Shown: in pieces, positions 45,381-55,250 of the stretch | Layout of the letters: each line of letters starts with the position of its first letter | How positions within the stretch are numbered: position 1 is the stretch's first letter | Assembly: GCF_018861045.1 (NCBI RefSeq) | Contig: NZ_JAHKQJ010000005.1 | Location: 310,001-374,000, forward strand | Direction of reading: 5' to 3' | Length of the DNA stretch: 64,000 nt | Source of the DNA: Octadecabacter sp. B2R22 | Lineage (GTDB): Bacteria > Pseudomonadota > Alphaproteobacteria > Rhodobacterales > Rhodobacteraceae | The notes under the pieces: generated by a model | Told to the model about the DNA's origin: nothing | The model's database searches: none | Seen by the model: the letters and a program-made list of their open reading frames with translations, nothing else | Made by a program: the position numbers and the translations under genes

Positions 45381-46037
45381 ATGTTGTTGCGCGTTACTGA
45401 CCTCGTCAAAACTTATCCTGCGCCTGATGGTATCTTGCCGATATTGCAGGGTATCAATATGACCTTGGAAAAGGGTGAAACACTGGCGCTGACAGGGGAA
45501 TCTGGTAGCGGCAAAAGCACTTTGCTGCATCTGGTTGGAGGACTAGATCAACCGGACAGCGGAACGGTTGAATTGGAAGGGCAAGACATCGGTGGCCTGG
45601 ATGACGCTGGCCGTGCAGCGGTTAGACGCGACAAAGTTGGCGTGGTGTTTCAGCAGTTCAATTTGATTCCATCGCTAAGCGTCGCGGCGAACATTGAATT
45701 CCAAGCGCGATTAAGCGGGCGCGAAAACGCCGAATGGACCCAAGACTTGGCCGCACGCATGGGCCTTTCGGATCAGCTATCGAAATACCCAGAACAACTG
45801 TCGGGTGGTCAACAACAGCGTGTCGCGATTGCGCGCACATTGGCGGCACGACCTGCACTTATCCTTGCGGATGAACCCACAGGAAATCTGGACGAGGCCA
45901 CCGCCGATACCGTCTTGGACCTGATGCTATCCCTCGCTGCAGAAACAGAAGCCGCGATGTTGATGGTCACCCATTCCGAACGACTGGCCGCAAGAATGAG
46001 CCGCCGCATGCATTTGCGCAGCGGACGCATCGCATGA
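45381..46037 (+). CDS. ABC transporter ATP-binding protein (LolD/MacB-like)
   Basis: 218 residues. Walker A GESGSGKST (about residues 39-47), Q-loop VVFQQFNLIPSLS, signature LSGGQQQRVAIAR and Walker B ALILADEPTGN are all present. The family usually powers FtsX-type permeases such as LolCDE or MacB. Its stop overlaps the permease start (ATGA), so the two are coupled, and an Att-like lipocalin follows. Confidence 0.94.
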   Translation: MLLRVTDLVKTYPAPDGILPILQGINMTLEKGETLALTGESGSGKSTLLHLVGGLDQPDSGTVELEGQDIGGLDDAGRAAVRRDKVGVVFQQFNLIPSLSVAANIEFQARLSGRENAEWTQDLAARMGLSDQLSKYPEQLSGGQQQRVAIARTLAARPALILADEPTGNLDEATADTVLDLMLSLAAETEAAMLMVTHSERLAARMSRRMHLRSGRIA

Positions 46038-48418
46038 CGAAAGCGGGCCTTCAGGCGCTCCTGTCTCATTGGAGGCGCAATCCGATGCAGCTGTTTACGT
46101 TGGTCGTCGGGTTGTCGTTGGCGACGGCTTTGTGGTCTGGCGTACAGGCCGTCAACGCCGAAGCCCGCGCAAGCTATGATGCCGCCGCCGAAACCTTGGG
46201 CGAAGGGCAATTCGCTCAGATTACATCGCCAACTGGGGAAATCGCGCAGAATGACTATATCCGCCTGCGCCGTGCGGGTTGGCTCGTGAGCCCAATCGTG
46301 CAGGGCCGCCTAGATGGAGTGCTAGTTATCGGGTTGGACCCTCTCACGTCCCCCAGTGGCATGGGCGGTCCTGATTTGGGCGAGGAAGGGTTTGCCGTAG
46401 ACTCTTTGGTGGGCGGGGCCGTGCTTGGCCAACAATCGACTCTCGATCGCTTCAACGCTGAAAATGTAAATGAAATCGCAACTCCTGACGTCGCGCCGGA
46501 CTTGCTTCTGACAGACGTCGGCACCGCACAACGGCTGCTCGGCCGAGAGGGTATTATTGATCGGATGATTGTCGCGCCCCAACAACCGATCAGACAGCTG
46601 CCGTTGCAGCAGGTCGCGCCCAACTTGGACCTGCGCGAACCGCAATCGGGTTCTGATGTCGCCCGTCTGACGGATAGTTTCCACCTCAACCTTACGGCGT
46701 TCGGGCTGCTGTCATTTGCAGTTGGTATCTTCATTGTTCATGGCGCAATTGGCCTCGCGTTTGAACAACGCCGCCCGATGATACGAACCCTTCGCGCGCT
46801 GGGCTTTCCACTGCGCCGCTTGATGGTCTTGATTGCGGCAGAACTCTTGATGATCTCGCTCATGGCAGGGGCCATCGGTGTTGGCCTCGGGTATGTTGTT
46901 GCGGCCGCACTTTTGCCTGACGTTGCAGCGACGTTGACCGGCCTTTATGGCGCGTCCGTGTCCGGTACTTTGCAATTGCGACCAGAATGGTGGTTGTCGG
47001 GCCTCGCGATTGCGGTTGGGGGCACAGGTTTGGCATCGGCTGCATCTTTATGGAAACTGTCCCGCATGCCACTGCTGGCCTCGGCGCAACCACGCGCATG
47101 GGGCATGCGAGCTGTCGCGGCGCGGGTGTGGCAGGCTGGGCTGGCCGTCACGCTGCTGTTGACCGCATTGGTCTTGGGATTGATCGGGGGCGGCCTCATT
47201 GCGGGGTTCGCGATGCTTGCCACCCTGTTGGTGGGCGCAGCGCTCGCGTTGCCCGTGATCCTTGACCGCCTGTTGGCATTCGGCGCAAAACGGGCAAAAT
47301 CAGTGATGGCCCAGTGGTTTTGGGCCGACACGCGCCAACAGTTACCGGGCCTGTCTTTGGCTCTGATGGCGTTGCTGTTGGCAATGGCGGCAAACGTCGG
47401 TGTGTCGACAATGGTCAGCAGCTTTCGAATGACGTTCACGGGCTTTCTGGATCAAAGGTTGGCGTCTGAATTTTACGTCTATGCCGATGACGCCGATCAA
47501 GCGGAACGCCTTGCTGCATATCTAGAGCCACGCGTCGATCAGGTTCTGCCAATTCAGTCTACAACGCAGGATGTAAAAGGGATGCCGTCCGAGATTTACG
47601 GCCCAACACCGCATTCGACCTATCGTGACAATTGGGTGTTCTTGCAATCGACACCGGATGCTTGGGCGCAAATCGAAACCGCCCAAGGCGCAGCCATAAA
47701 CGAGCAATTGGCCCGACGCATGGGGATCGAAATCGGAGATGAGATTACCTTGGCGGACGAAGCTTTCCCAGTGCTTGGCATCTATGGGGATTATGGAAAC
47801 CCCATCGGTCAAGTGATCGTAACACAAACTGCGTTCGCGGCGTTGTTTCCAGATGTTCGCCCAGAAAGGTTTGGGCTGAGAATGGACCCTGCCAACGTGC
47901 CTGCACTGGCACAGGACCTGCGCGATGCATTTGGATTGGCCGATGACAACATGGTCGATCAGGCGGGCATCAAGGCATTTTCGCTTGCCGTTTTCGACCG
48001 CACGTTCACGGTTACGGGCGCATTGAATGTGTTGACGCTCGCGGTTGCGGGTTTCGCAATTTTGATGAGTTTGCTCACCCTTGCGACTATGCGTCTACCG
48101 CAACTTGCACCGGTTTGGGCGCAAGGGGTCACGCGGGCGCGATTGGGACAACTCGAAATCATCCGCGCGGTTCTATTGGCACTGCTGACGGCTGCTTTAG
48201 CACTGCCACTTGGCCTCGCTTTGGCGTGGACGCTGCTGGCGGTCGTAAACGTCGAAGCGTTTGGCTGGCGATTGCCGATGTTCCTGTTCCCGTTGGACTA
48301 CTTACGTCTGGCGGTGTTTGCCGTCGCTGCCGCAGTTCTGGCGGCACTTTGGCCTGCACGAAAACTCGGCCGAACGAAACCCGCCGAACTGCTCAAGGTG
48401 TTTTCCAATGAACGCTAA
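46034..48418 (+). CDS. FtsX-like ABC permease, two-domain
   Basis: 794 residues, a large FtsX/LolE-type permease. Membrane segments cluster in three places: one near residues 17-35, a block at about 225-455, and a C-terminal block at about 660-790. The parts between, for example about 40-220 and 460-640, are periplasmic. Two FtsX domains in one chain suggest fusion of two half-permeases. It starts within the ATPase stop and overlaps the secreted lipocalin gene by 11 bases. Confidence 0.88.
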   Translation: MTKAGLQALLSHWRRNPMQLFTLVVGLSLATALWSGVQAVNAEARASYDAAAETLGEGQFAQITSPTGEIAQNDYIRLRRAGWLVSPIVQGRLDGVLVIGLDPLTSPSGMGGPDLGEEGFAVDSLVGGAVLGQQSTLDRFNAENVNEIATPDVAPDLLLTDVGTAQRLLGREGIIDRMIVAPQQPIRQLPLQQVAPNLDLREPQSGSDVARLTDSFHLNLTAFGLLSFAVGIFIVHGAIGLAFEQRRPMIRTLRALGFPLRRLMVLIAAELLMISLMAGAIGVGLGYVVAAALLPDVAATLTGLYGASVSGTLQLRPEWWLSGLAIAVGGTGLASAASLWKLSRMPLLASAQPRAWGMRAVAARVWQAGLAVTLLLTALVLGLIGGGLIAGFAMLATLLVGAALALPVILDRLLAFGAKRAKSVMAQWFWADTRQQLPGLSLALMALLLAMAANVGVSTMVSSFRMTFTGFLDQRLASEFYVYADDADQAERLAAYLEPRVDQVLPIQSTTQDVKGMPSEIYGPTPHSTYRDNWVFLQSTPDAWAQIETAQGAAINEQLARRMGIEIGDEITLADEAFPVLGIYGDYGNPIGQVIVTQTAFAALFPDVRPERFGLRMDPANVPALAQDLRDAFGLADDNMVDQAGIKAFSLAVFDRTFTVTGALNVLTLAVAGFAILMSLLTLATMRLPQLAPVWAQGVTRARLGQLEIIRAVLLALLTAALALPLGLALAWTLLAVVNVEAFGWRLPMFLFPLDYLRLAVFAVAAAVLAALWPARKLGRTKPAELLKVFSNER

Positions 48419-49442
48419 AATCATAACCCTTCTCCTGCTTCCTTTAACGGCATCAGCCCAAGGCTTTGCAGGTTTGGGAACTGGGAGCGGCGCATTCGAA
48501 ACCCCTGAACGACCCGCGATTTTTGATTTTCCGACGGACTATGGTCCACACACCGACTTCCGCATCGAATGGTGGTATTTAACGGCCAACCTCCAAGCAG
48601 AAGACGGAACGCCCTATGGGCTGCAATGGACGTTGTTCCGCTCCGCGCTGGCGCCGGTTGAGGGGGAAAGCTGGTCTTCACCACAATTCTGGATGGGGCA
48701 CGCTGCCGTTACCACGCCTGACGCGCATTTCGTGACAGAACGCCTTGCACGTGGGGGTATTGGCCAAGCAGGGGTAAACGCCGATCCGTTCGAAGCGTGG
48801 ATAGATGATTGGCAACTTGTCGGGACAGATTTTGACACTCTAGAGATGACCGCCAGCGGCCCTGATTTCGCCTATGACATGGGGCTCACGGCGCAGGGTC
48901 CTTTGGTATTTCACGGCGATGCTGGATACTCCGTGAAATCCGAACAGGGGCAAGCCAGCTATTATTACTCGCAGCCGTTCTACGACATTTCTGGCAGGCT
49001 TACTCTGCCCGACGGCGAAGTCGAGGTTACGGGGCAGGCGTGGCTTGATCGTGAATGGTCTTCGCAACCACTGTCCGACAATCAAACGGGGTGGGACTGG
49101 TTTTCGCTGTCTCTCGACACTGGAAAACTTATGGGATTCCGTTTGCGCCAAACGGATGGCAGCTACTACACGTCAGCGACTTGGATCGCGCTGGATGGCA
49201 CTGCGACCGCCTATGGGGATGGCGCGTTTGTGGCCGAACCTGTTGCGACAACAGACGTGAATGGCCGCGAGATTCCGACAATGTGGACCGTTCGTCTTGA
49301 TGCCCAAGGAGTGGACGTTGATGTCTATGCGTTGAACCCGCAGGCGTGGATGGACACGTCTATACCTTATTGGGAAGGTCCGATTATTGTTGAAGGATCC
49401 CACACTGGCCGCGGTTACCTCGAAATGACAGGCTACGACTGA
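48408..49442 (+). CDS. Secreted lipocalin-like protein (AttH/CrtC-type)
   Basis: 344 residues from ATG 48408. Residues 1-17 (MNAKIITLLLLPLTASA) form a signal peptide. Typical family segments are TDFRIEWWYLTANLQAEDGT, QWTLFRSALAP, WMGHAAVT, and EWSSQPLSDNQTGWDWFSL. The fold is the lipocalin-like AttH domain, also found in CrtC. It is the third gene of the ABC operon, so it probably receives or carries a hydrophobic substrate in the periplasm. Substrate unknown. Confidence 0.85.
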   Translation: MNAKIITLLLLPLTASAQGFAGLGTGSGAFETPERPAIFDFPTDYGPHTDFRIEWWYLTANLQAEDGTPYGLQWTLFRSALAPVEGESWSSPQFWMGHAAVTTPDAHFVTERLARGGIGQAGVNADPFEAWIDDWQLVGTDFDTLEMTASGPDFAYDMGLTAQGPLVFHGDAGYSVKSEQGQASYYYSQPFYDISGRLTLPDGEVEVTGQAWLDREWSSQPLSDNQTGWDWFSLSLDTGKLMGFRLRQTDGSYYTSATWIALDGTATAYGDGAFVAEPVATTDVNGREIPTMWTVRLDAQGVDVDVYALNPQAWMDTSIPYWEGPIIVEGSHTGRGYLEMTGYD

Positions 49443-49510
49443 CACATCGCTGGCGCAGGTGTGATGACATGTCTCTCGCGTAGCACGGCACCCCACGCTA
49501 AGAAAACATT

Positions 49511-51643
49511 ATGAAACAATCGATCCCATTCACCCGTGACCTCGTCTTTGTTGGCGGAGGGCACACTCATGCTCTTGTCCTGCGGTCATGGGGGATGAAT
49601 CCCTTGCCCGGTGTACGGCTGACCGTCATCAATCCGGGTCCAACGGCGCCCTATTCGGGGATGTTACCGGGGTTTGTCGCGGGCCACTACACGCGCGATG
49701 AATTGGACATTGATCTGGTGAAACTCGCACGGTTCGCTGGCGCGCGTTTGATTGCAGGTAAGGCAAGCGCCATTGATCCTATAGCCAAGACCATCACAGT
49801 GCCAGATCGCCCGCCTATCGCATATGATGTGGCCGCGATTGATGTTGGCATAACGTCTGAAATGCCACGCCTTGCGGGGTTCACGGAACACGGCATTCCC
49901 GCGAAACCGTTAGGTATTTTTGCAAGCCGTTGGGATTCGTACCGAGAAACCGCAACTGCACCCAAAGTCGCCGTTATCGGCGGCGGTGTCGCAGGGGCGG
50001 AACTCGCCATGGCGATGGCCTATGCCCTGCGCGAAAAATCCCCAGAAGTGTCTCTGATTGATCGCGGCGAAGTCCTTGACGGGTTTGATGCACCCGCCCG
50101 CAATCGGTTGATGGCAGCCTTGGAAGAGTTGAACGTAACGTTGGTCGAACATGCTGACGTCGTCGAGGTTTTGGCCGATGCAGTTCGGCTATCGGACGGG
50201 ACTTTGGTCGCGTCGGATTTTACCACAGGGGCGGCTGGCGCTCGTCCTCATGATTGGGTCTCAGACATTGGGTTGGATCTGCACGACGGGTTCCTGACGG
50301 TTGGCCCAACATTGGAAACATCCGACCCCAGTGTTTTTGCCGTAGGGGACTGCGCGCACCTGTCTCATGATCCGCGCCCAAAGGCTGGCGTTTTTGCCGT
50401 GCGCGAGGCGCCCTACCTGTTCGACAACCTGCGCGCCCGATTGTCTGGCGGCAAGATGCGGCATTATCATCCGCAAAAAGATTACCTGAAACTCATCTCA
50501 TTGGGTGGCAAAGAAGCCCTTGCCGAAAAACTCGGGACGGCCCGACGGGGTGCGATGTTGTGGAAATGGAAAAACCACATAGATCGCAAATTCATGACCC
50601 AGTTCGACACGCTCCCGAATATGGAACAACCCCTTCCGACCCGAGTGGCGGATGGCGTTAAAGACGCGACAGGTAATGCGCCACTTTGTGGCGGTTGCGG
50701 TGCGAAGGTCGGGCGTGATGCACTACAAAACGCGCTGTCTGAACTGCCAGAAAGCCACCGCTCCGATGTATCCCGCCTTGCCGGAGACGATGCCGCAATA
50801 CTGAGCATGGGCGACACCCGACAGGTTCTGACGACAGACCACCTGAGCGCGGTCACGGATGACCCCGTCACCATGGCCAAGATCGCAACGATTCACGCGC
50901 TGGGCGATATCTGGGCGATGGGCGCGGACCCGCAAGCTGCGGTTCTGTCTTTAACTTTGCCGCGCATGACATCTGACCTACAGCAACGAACAGTGTCCGA
51001 AATTACTCAAACCGTTGCACAACAGCTGAAAGACGCAGGTGCGACACTTGCTGGCGGGCACACCACGATGGGTGATGGCATGACCATTGGCCTGTCAGTC
51101 ACGGGCCTGTGTGAGCGTGACCCGATCACGCTGGCGGGTGCGAAACCGGGCGATGTCTTGGTTCTTACCAAACCTGTTGGGTCCGGCACGATCCTTGCGG
51201 CGGATATGCAGCGCCGCGCACGTGGCGACGATGTGCTGGCCTGCCACCAGACCATGATGCAGCCCCAAGGTGACATCGCGCAACTGCTGCGTGGCGCAAA
51301 CGCAATGACGGATGTGACGGGCTTTGGGCTGGCTGGGCACTTGGCGGGGCTGTGTGCTGCGTCCGGCGTCGGGGCGACTGTTCAACTTTCAGACGTTCCC
51401 TTGATGCTCGGCGCGTTGCATTTGGCCGAGGACGGCATCCGCTCAACGATCTATCCAGACAACCGCAATGACCCGCGCATAACGGCCCCCGATACGCCCC
51501 ACGCGGCGTTGATGTTTGATCCGCAGACCTGCGGCGGATTGCTTGCCTCTGTGAATACGGAACGGGCCGAAGACTTAGCCGCCAACCACAAGGTTTGGAT
51601 TATCGGCAAGGTCGTAGATGGTAGCGGTGTGACGTTCAGCTAG
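49511..51643 (+). CDS. selD: Selenide water dikinase SelD with N-terminal FAD oxidoreductase
   Basis: 710 residues with two domains. Residues about 1-375 form an NDH-2-like oxidoreductase: FAD loop VGGGHTH (14-20), NAD(P)H loop VIGGGVAGAE (155-164), and FAVGDCAHL (276-284). Residues about 388-710 are SelD, with the catalytic Cys and Lys in PLCGGCGAKVGRDAL (C393/C396, K399). SelD makes selenophosphate. The fusion suggests that a redox step, perhaps reducing selenium, feeds SelD. It converges with mnmH, overlapping by eight bases. Confidence 0.92.
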   Translation: MKQSIPFTRDLVFVGGGHTHALVLRSWGMNPLPGVRLTVINPGPTAPYSGMLPGFVAGHYTRDELDIDLVKLARFAGARLIAGKASAIDPIAKTITVPDRPPIAYDVAAIDVGITSEMPRLAGFTEHGIPAKPLGIFASRWDSYRETATAPKVAVIGGGVAGAELAMAMAYALREKSPEVSLIDRGEVLDGFDAPARNRLMAALEELNVTLVEHADVVEVLADAVRLSDGTLVASDFTTGAAGARPHDWVSDIGLDLHDGFLTVGPTLETSDPSVFAVGDCAHLSHDPRPKAGVFAVREAPYLFDNLRARLSGGKMRHYHPQKDYLKLISLGGKEALAEKLGTARRGAMLWKWKNHIDRKFMTQFDTLPNMEQPLPTRVADGVKDATGNAPLCGGCGAKVGRDALQNALSELPESHRSDVSRLAGDDAAILSMGDTRQVLTTDHLSAVTDDPVTMAKIATIHALGDIWAMGADPQAAVLSLTLPRMTSDLQQRTVSEITQTVAQQLKDAGATLAGGHTTMGDGMTIGLSVTGLCERDPITLAGAKPGDVLVLTKPVGSGTILAADMQRRARGDDVLACHQTMMQPQGDIAQLLRGANAMTDVTGFGLAGHLAGLCAASGVGATVQLSDVPLMLGALHLAEDGIRSTIYPDNRNDPRITAPDTPHAALMFDPQTCGGLLASVNTERAEDLAANHKVWIIGKVVDGSGVTFS

Positions 51644-52685
51644 CGGCAATCGCTTCGGCGATTTGGCAGGCCAAAACCTCTCGTCCCGCTTCGCCCAAGT
51701 CGGTCACAGTGAACCGTTCCAGCACCTGCGCCCCATGTCGCGCCCGCGACGCGCGATAACTCGGGTCGTAGTGGTCTTCCATAAGCGCGCGCGCCAAGCC
51801 TTCGAGGTCACCGCCATCTAGCAATGCGCGCCATCCATCAACCAACCCACCGCGATGCCGACGCAAGATTTCCAGCTTGGAGATCATAGTTTCGCGGTTT
51901 GCACTCATGTCGGCATAGGCCTTCGCCAGATACCGCGCCCGAGCATCTAATGGTGCATCTATCTCTATCCGCGGCGCGGCCTTCATCGCAGTCCACAACG
52001 CGGGCGGAATAATGCGCGCTCCGATCTTGCTGCTTTCGGCCTCGATAATCACAGGGCGCGACGGATCAAACCCTGCCAAAGCAGAGGCCAGCGCAGTCTC
52101 GAAAGCCTTCTGCGATGGTTGCCCGCCCTCCATCGCCCCCAGCAGTGACCCGCGATGGTTTGCTAATCCTTCGAGGTCCAAAGCCTGCACGCCACCTGCG
52201 CCGAGAAGACGGAGTATTTCCGTTTTCGCGGTGCCAGTGTTGCCGTCGAGCAAGATAATACGATGGGTCAGTTCATCCGTATAAAGAGCATCGTAGACCA
52301 AGCGTCGAAACGTCTGATATCCGCCTTCAACGACTCCGGCGCGCCACCCGATCTGGGTTAGGATGGAGGCAAACGATCCGGATCGCTGACCACCACGCCA
52401 ACAATATACCAAGGGACACCATCCGCCGTCTTTCTCGGCCAATGGACCAATTAGATGATCCGCCACATTGCGTGCGACCATCGCCGCCCCAAGTTTACGG
52501 GCGTTGAAGGGCGTATCTTGCACAAAGATCGTGCCGATTTCAGCCCTTTGATCGTTCGAGAGTGCGGGCAAATTAATAGCGCCCGGCACGTGGTCTTCAG
52601 CAAACTCCGCAGGAGAACGAACATCAATAACAGTGTCGAACCCATGGTTCAGCATGTCCGACAAAGTGGCGAAACTGGTTTTCAT
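51636..52685 (-). CDS. mnmH: tRNA 2-selenouridine synthase MnmH (SelU)
   Basis: 349 residues. The N-terminal rhodanese domain has the active Cys in CPLVYCWRGGQRSGS (about residues 90-104). A P-loop, LLDGNTGTAKTEILRLLG (about 145-162), opens the C-terminal domain. MnmH replaces the sulfur of 2-thiouridine at tRNA position 34 with selenium from SelD, encoded next to it on the other strand. No selA or selB is present in the window. Confidence 0.95.
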   Translation of the reverse strand: MKTSFATLSDMLNHGFDTVIDVRSPAEFAEDHVPGAINLPALSNDQRAEIGTIFVQDTPFNARKLGAAMVARNVADHLIGPLAEKDGGWCPLVYCWRGGQRSGSFASILTQIGWRAGVVEGGYQTFRRLVYDALYTDELTHRIILLDGNTGTAKTEILRLLGAGGVQALDLEGLANHRGSLLGAMEGGQPSQKAFETALASALAGFDPSRPVIIEAESSKIGARIIPPALWTAMKAAPRIEIDAPLDARARYLAKAYADMSANRETMISKLEILRRHRGGLVDGWRALLDGGDLEGLARALMEDHYDPSYRASRARHGAQVLERFTVTDLGEAGREVLACQIAEAIAAS

Positions 52686-52730
52686 AAGACTTGCTTATCC
52701 GACCAGCTCTCTAGTCGAAAGCGGATAGCG

Positions 52731-53519
52731 TTAAGGACGCAAAGGACCACGCCCGTCTTCGTCTAGCGTGAACCAGTTGCCATTCTCACAGACCGCGGGA
52801 ACCAACACACGTCCGTAGCCTGCACCGGCATCCAGATTGATCCGGTTGCCGTGGTGCTTCGGGAACTCAAGCGCCGTGTGACCATGCACAACAACTGCAC
52901 CGTGATCCGCTTCGCTTTCCAGCCAGCCGTCCCGTATCCACGTCAGGTCGGCCTCGTCCTGTTGGTCCAATGGAATACCCGGACGGATGCCGGCGTGCAC
53001 AAAGATATGGCCATGGGCTTGATGCATGCGCGGCTGCGTTTCGATCCAATCCAAGTGCGCCTGCGGAATCCTGTCTCGCGCGGCCTCTAGCAATTCAGCC
53101 AACAACTCAGGCGGAGTCGGATCTAATCCTTCCCGCAATAGGGTGTCCATACCACCACCCGCTGGGTGCTTGAATTCGGGCAGTTCAACATAAGACGCCA
53201 AAGTATTCACACCGCCAAGACGGTGATGCAGCCAACCTTTTCCGGACAAGATATGTGCATCATTCACGATGCCATGGGTCATAAACCGCCAGAACATGAG
53301 ATCGTGGTTCCCGATCAAACAGGTCCAGGGTTTACCCGCTGCTTGCCCGTCCATGAGACGCTGAATAGCCCCGTTACTGTCAGGGCCGCGATCTACGTAG
53401 TCGCCGAGAAAAACGATAGGCGCGTCTGCGCCGCCGTCTGCTTCGATCAGGGCAAGCGCACGCTCGAGCTGATCGGAAAATCCGTGGATGTCACCAATGC
53501 AATAAAACATGCGCGCCAT
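52731..53519 (-). CDS. Metallophosphoesterase (PPP-type)
   Basis: 262 residues. The metal-binding motifs GDIHG (residues 9-13), GDYVDRG, GNHD and a later GH in VVVHGHTALE are all present, as in PPP phosphatases and the ApaH group. Substrate cannot be read; serine/threonine protein phosphatase and dinucleoside tetraphosphatase are both possible. Its start at 53519 has an alternative ATG three codons in. It follows a hairpin behind serA on the same strand. Confidence 0.88.
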   Translation of the reverse strand: MARMFYCIGDIHGFSDQLERALALIEADGGADAPIVFLGDYVDRGPDSNGAIQRLMDGQAAGKPWTCLIGNHDLMFWRFMTHGIVNDAHILSGKGWLHHRLGGVNTLASYVELPEFKHPAGGGMDTLLREGLDPTPPELLAELLEAARDRIPQAHLDWIETQPRMHQAHGHIFVHAGIRPGIPLDQQDEADLTWIRDGWLESEADHGAVVVHGHTALEFPKHHGNRINLDAGAGYGRVLVPAVCENGNWFTLDEDGRGPLRP

Positions 53520-53526
53520 ATGACAG

Positions 53527-53555
53527 GGGCCGCCCCTGATTACGAGGGGCGGCCC
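53527..53555. terminator. Terminator-like hairpin behind serA
   Basis: GGGCCGCCCCT and AGGGGCGGCCC form an 11-bp perfect stem around a seven-base loop, 33 bases past the serA stop. There is no clear T-run on the minus strand, so termination efficiency is uncertain. Confidence 0.6.
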
Positions 53556-53587
53556 AAAATTGTCATTAGACTGTTGCGTTGTCGCGA

Positions 53588-55186
53588 TTACGCGACGTCA
53601 AAAGACAGCGGTTTCACCTGCGTGAACATGCCTGTGGCCTCGAGTTCTTTAAGCGCTGTAGCTGGAACAGGTGCATCAACATAAAGCAACGCGATTGCCT
53701 CGCCGTTCGCTTCAGAACGACCAAGCGTAAAGTTCGCGATGTTTACGTCGTGCTTGCCCATAGTCTGACCCAATGTGCCGATGATGCCCGGAACGTCTTC
53801 GTTGGTCGTGTAAACCATATGCGCACCAATTTCGGCGTCGATGTTGATGCCTTTGATCTGGATGAAACGTGGCTTGCCATCGCTGAACACTGTGCCCGCG
53901 ATAGAACGTTCGCGCTTGTCAGTTACGACAGTCACTTTGACGTAACCGTCGAATGCGCCAGATTTATCCTGCTTGGTTGTGGAAATCTGAATGCCACGCT
54001 CTTTTGCGATGACAGGCGCGCTGACCATGTTGGTGTCAGGGTTGGCCTTTTTCATGATGCCCGCAAGAACAGCAGCTGTCAGTGCCTTTAGGTTCATTTC
54101 GGAAACGGAACCGTCGAACATGATGTTGATCGCCGTGATCGGTTCATCTGTCATCTGACCCGTGAAGTTACCGAGGTGACCGGACAGGTCGATCCATGGC
54201 CCCATGATCTTGGCTTCTTCTGCTGTGACGGATGGCATGTTCAGCGCGTTGGTGACGGCACCTGTCATCAGATAGTCGGACATTTGTTCCGCCACCTGAA
54301 GGGCCACGTTTTCCTGCGCTTCGGTTGTTGCAGCACCGAGGTGCGGCGTAACAACGACGTTTGGCAAGTTGAATAGCGCGTTCTCTTTCGCAGGCTCTTC
54401 TGCGAATACGTCAAACGCAGCACCTGCCACGTGGCCGGATTTCAACAGGTCAGCCAAAGCGACTTCGTCAACCAGACCACCACGGGCACAGTTGATGATA
54501 CGCACGCCTTTTTTGGTTTTGGCAAGGTTTTCAGCGGATAGGATGTTTTCAGTCACGCCCGCAATGAACGGTACGTGCAGCGTGATGAAATCAGACTTAG
54601 CCAACAGCTCTTCAAGCTCAACTTTTTGAACGCCCATCTGGTCGGCTTTTTCTTCGCCAAGGTAGGGGTCGTAGGCCATGACTTTCATTTTCAGGCCACG
54701 GGCACGGTCACAGACGATCCCGCCGATGTTACCTGCGCCGATCACGCCCAGTGTTTTACCTGTCAGCTCGACACCCATGAATTTGGACTTTTCCCATTTG
54801 CCAGCGTGCGTAGATTCAGACGCTTCTGGAATTTGACGCGCAACCGCGAACATCATCGCAATCGCGTGTTCAGCTGTTGTGATCATGTTGCCGAACGGTG
54901 TGTTCATGACAATGATACCAGCCTTAGAAGCAGCTTCTTTGTCGACGTTATCCGTACCGATACCAGCACGCCCGATAACTTTCAGGTTCGTGGCTTTTTC
55001 GATCAACGCAGCAGTCGCTTTGGTAGCGGAGCGGATCGCAAGGCCATCGTATTGGTCGATTACAGCGGCCAGCGCGTCTTTGTCTTTGCCAAGGTCCGGC
55101 ATGAAGTCGACATCAACGCCGCGATCGCGGAAGATTTGAACGGCGGTTTCAGACAGTTTGTCAGATACGAGTACTTTAGGGGCCAT
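53588..55186 (-). CDS. serA: D-3-phosphoglycerate dehydrogenase SerA
   Basis: 532 residues, the long form of SerA. The dinucleotide-binding motif GVIGAGNIGGIVCDRARGLK is at about residues 145-164, with the catalytic Arg in RIINCARGGLVDE and the His in VVTPHLGAATTEAQ. A middle domain and a C-terminal ACT domain (about 455-532, GIIGTLGQTMGKHDVNIANF) provide likely serine feedback. It makes the first committed step of serine synthesis. It follows serC after 64 bases with a hairpin in between. Confidence 0.97.
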   Translation of the reverse strand: MAPKVLVSDKLSETAVQIFRDRGVDVDFMPDLGKDKDALAAVIDQYDGLAIRSATKATAALIEKATNLKVIGRAGIGTDNVDKEAASKAGIIVMNTPFGNMITTAEHAIAMMFAVARQIPEASESTHAGKWEKSKFMGVELTGKTLGVIGAGNIGGIVCDRARGLKMKVMAYDPYLGEEKADQMGVQKVELEELLAKSDFITLHVPFIAGVTENILSAENLAKTKKGVRIINCARGGLVDEVALADLLKSGHVAGAAFDVFAEEPAKENALFNLPNVVVTPHLGAATTEAQENVALQVAEQMSDYLMTGAVTNALNMPSVTAEEAKIMGPWIDLSGHLGNFTGQMTDEPITAINIMFDGSVSEMNLKALTAAVLAGIMKKANPDTNMVSAPVIAKERGIQISTTKQDKSGAFDGYVKVTVVTDKRERSIAGTVFSDGKPRFIQIKGINIDAEIGAHMVYTTNEDVPGIIGTLGQTMGKHDVNIANFTLGRSEANGEAIALLYVDAPVPATALKELEATGMFTQVKPLSFDVA

Positions 55187-55215
55187 GATTTTGGTCCTTT
55201 GAATATAGGGGAGGG

Positions 55216-55238
55216 TCGGGGCCATGCGGCGGCCCCGA
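55216..55238 (-). other. Hairpin between serC and serA
   Basis: TCGGGGCC and GGCCCCGA form an eight-bp stem around seven bases. It lies in the serC-serA gap, 30 bases before the serA start. It may be an attenuator or mRNA-stability element; there is no T-run. Confidence 0.45.
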
Positions 55239-55250
55239 AACTATGTATGA

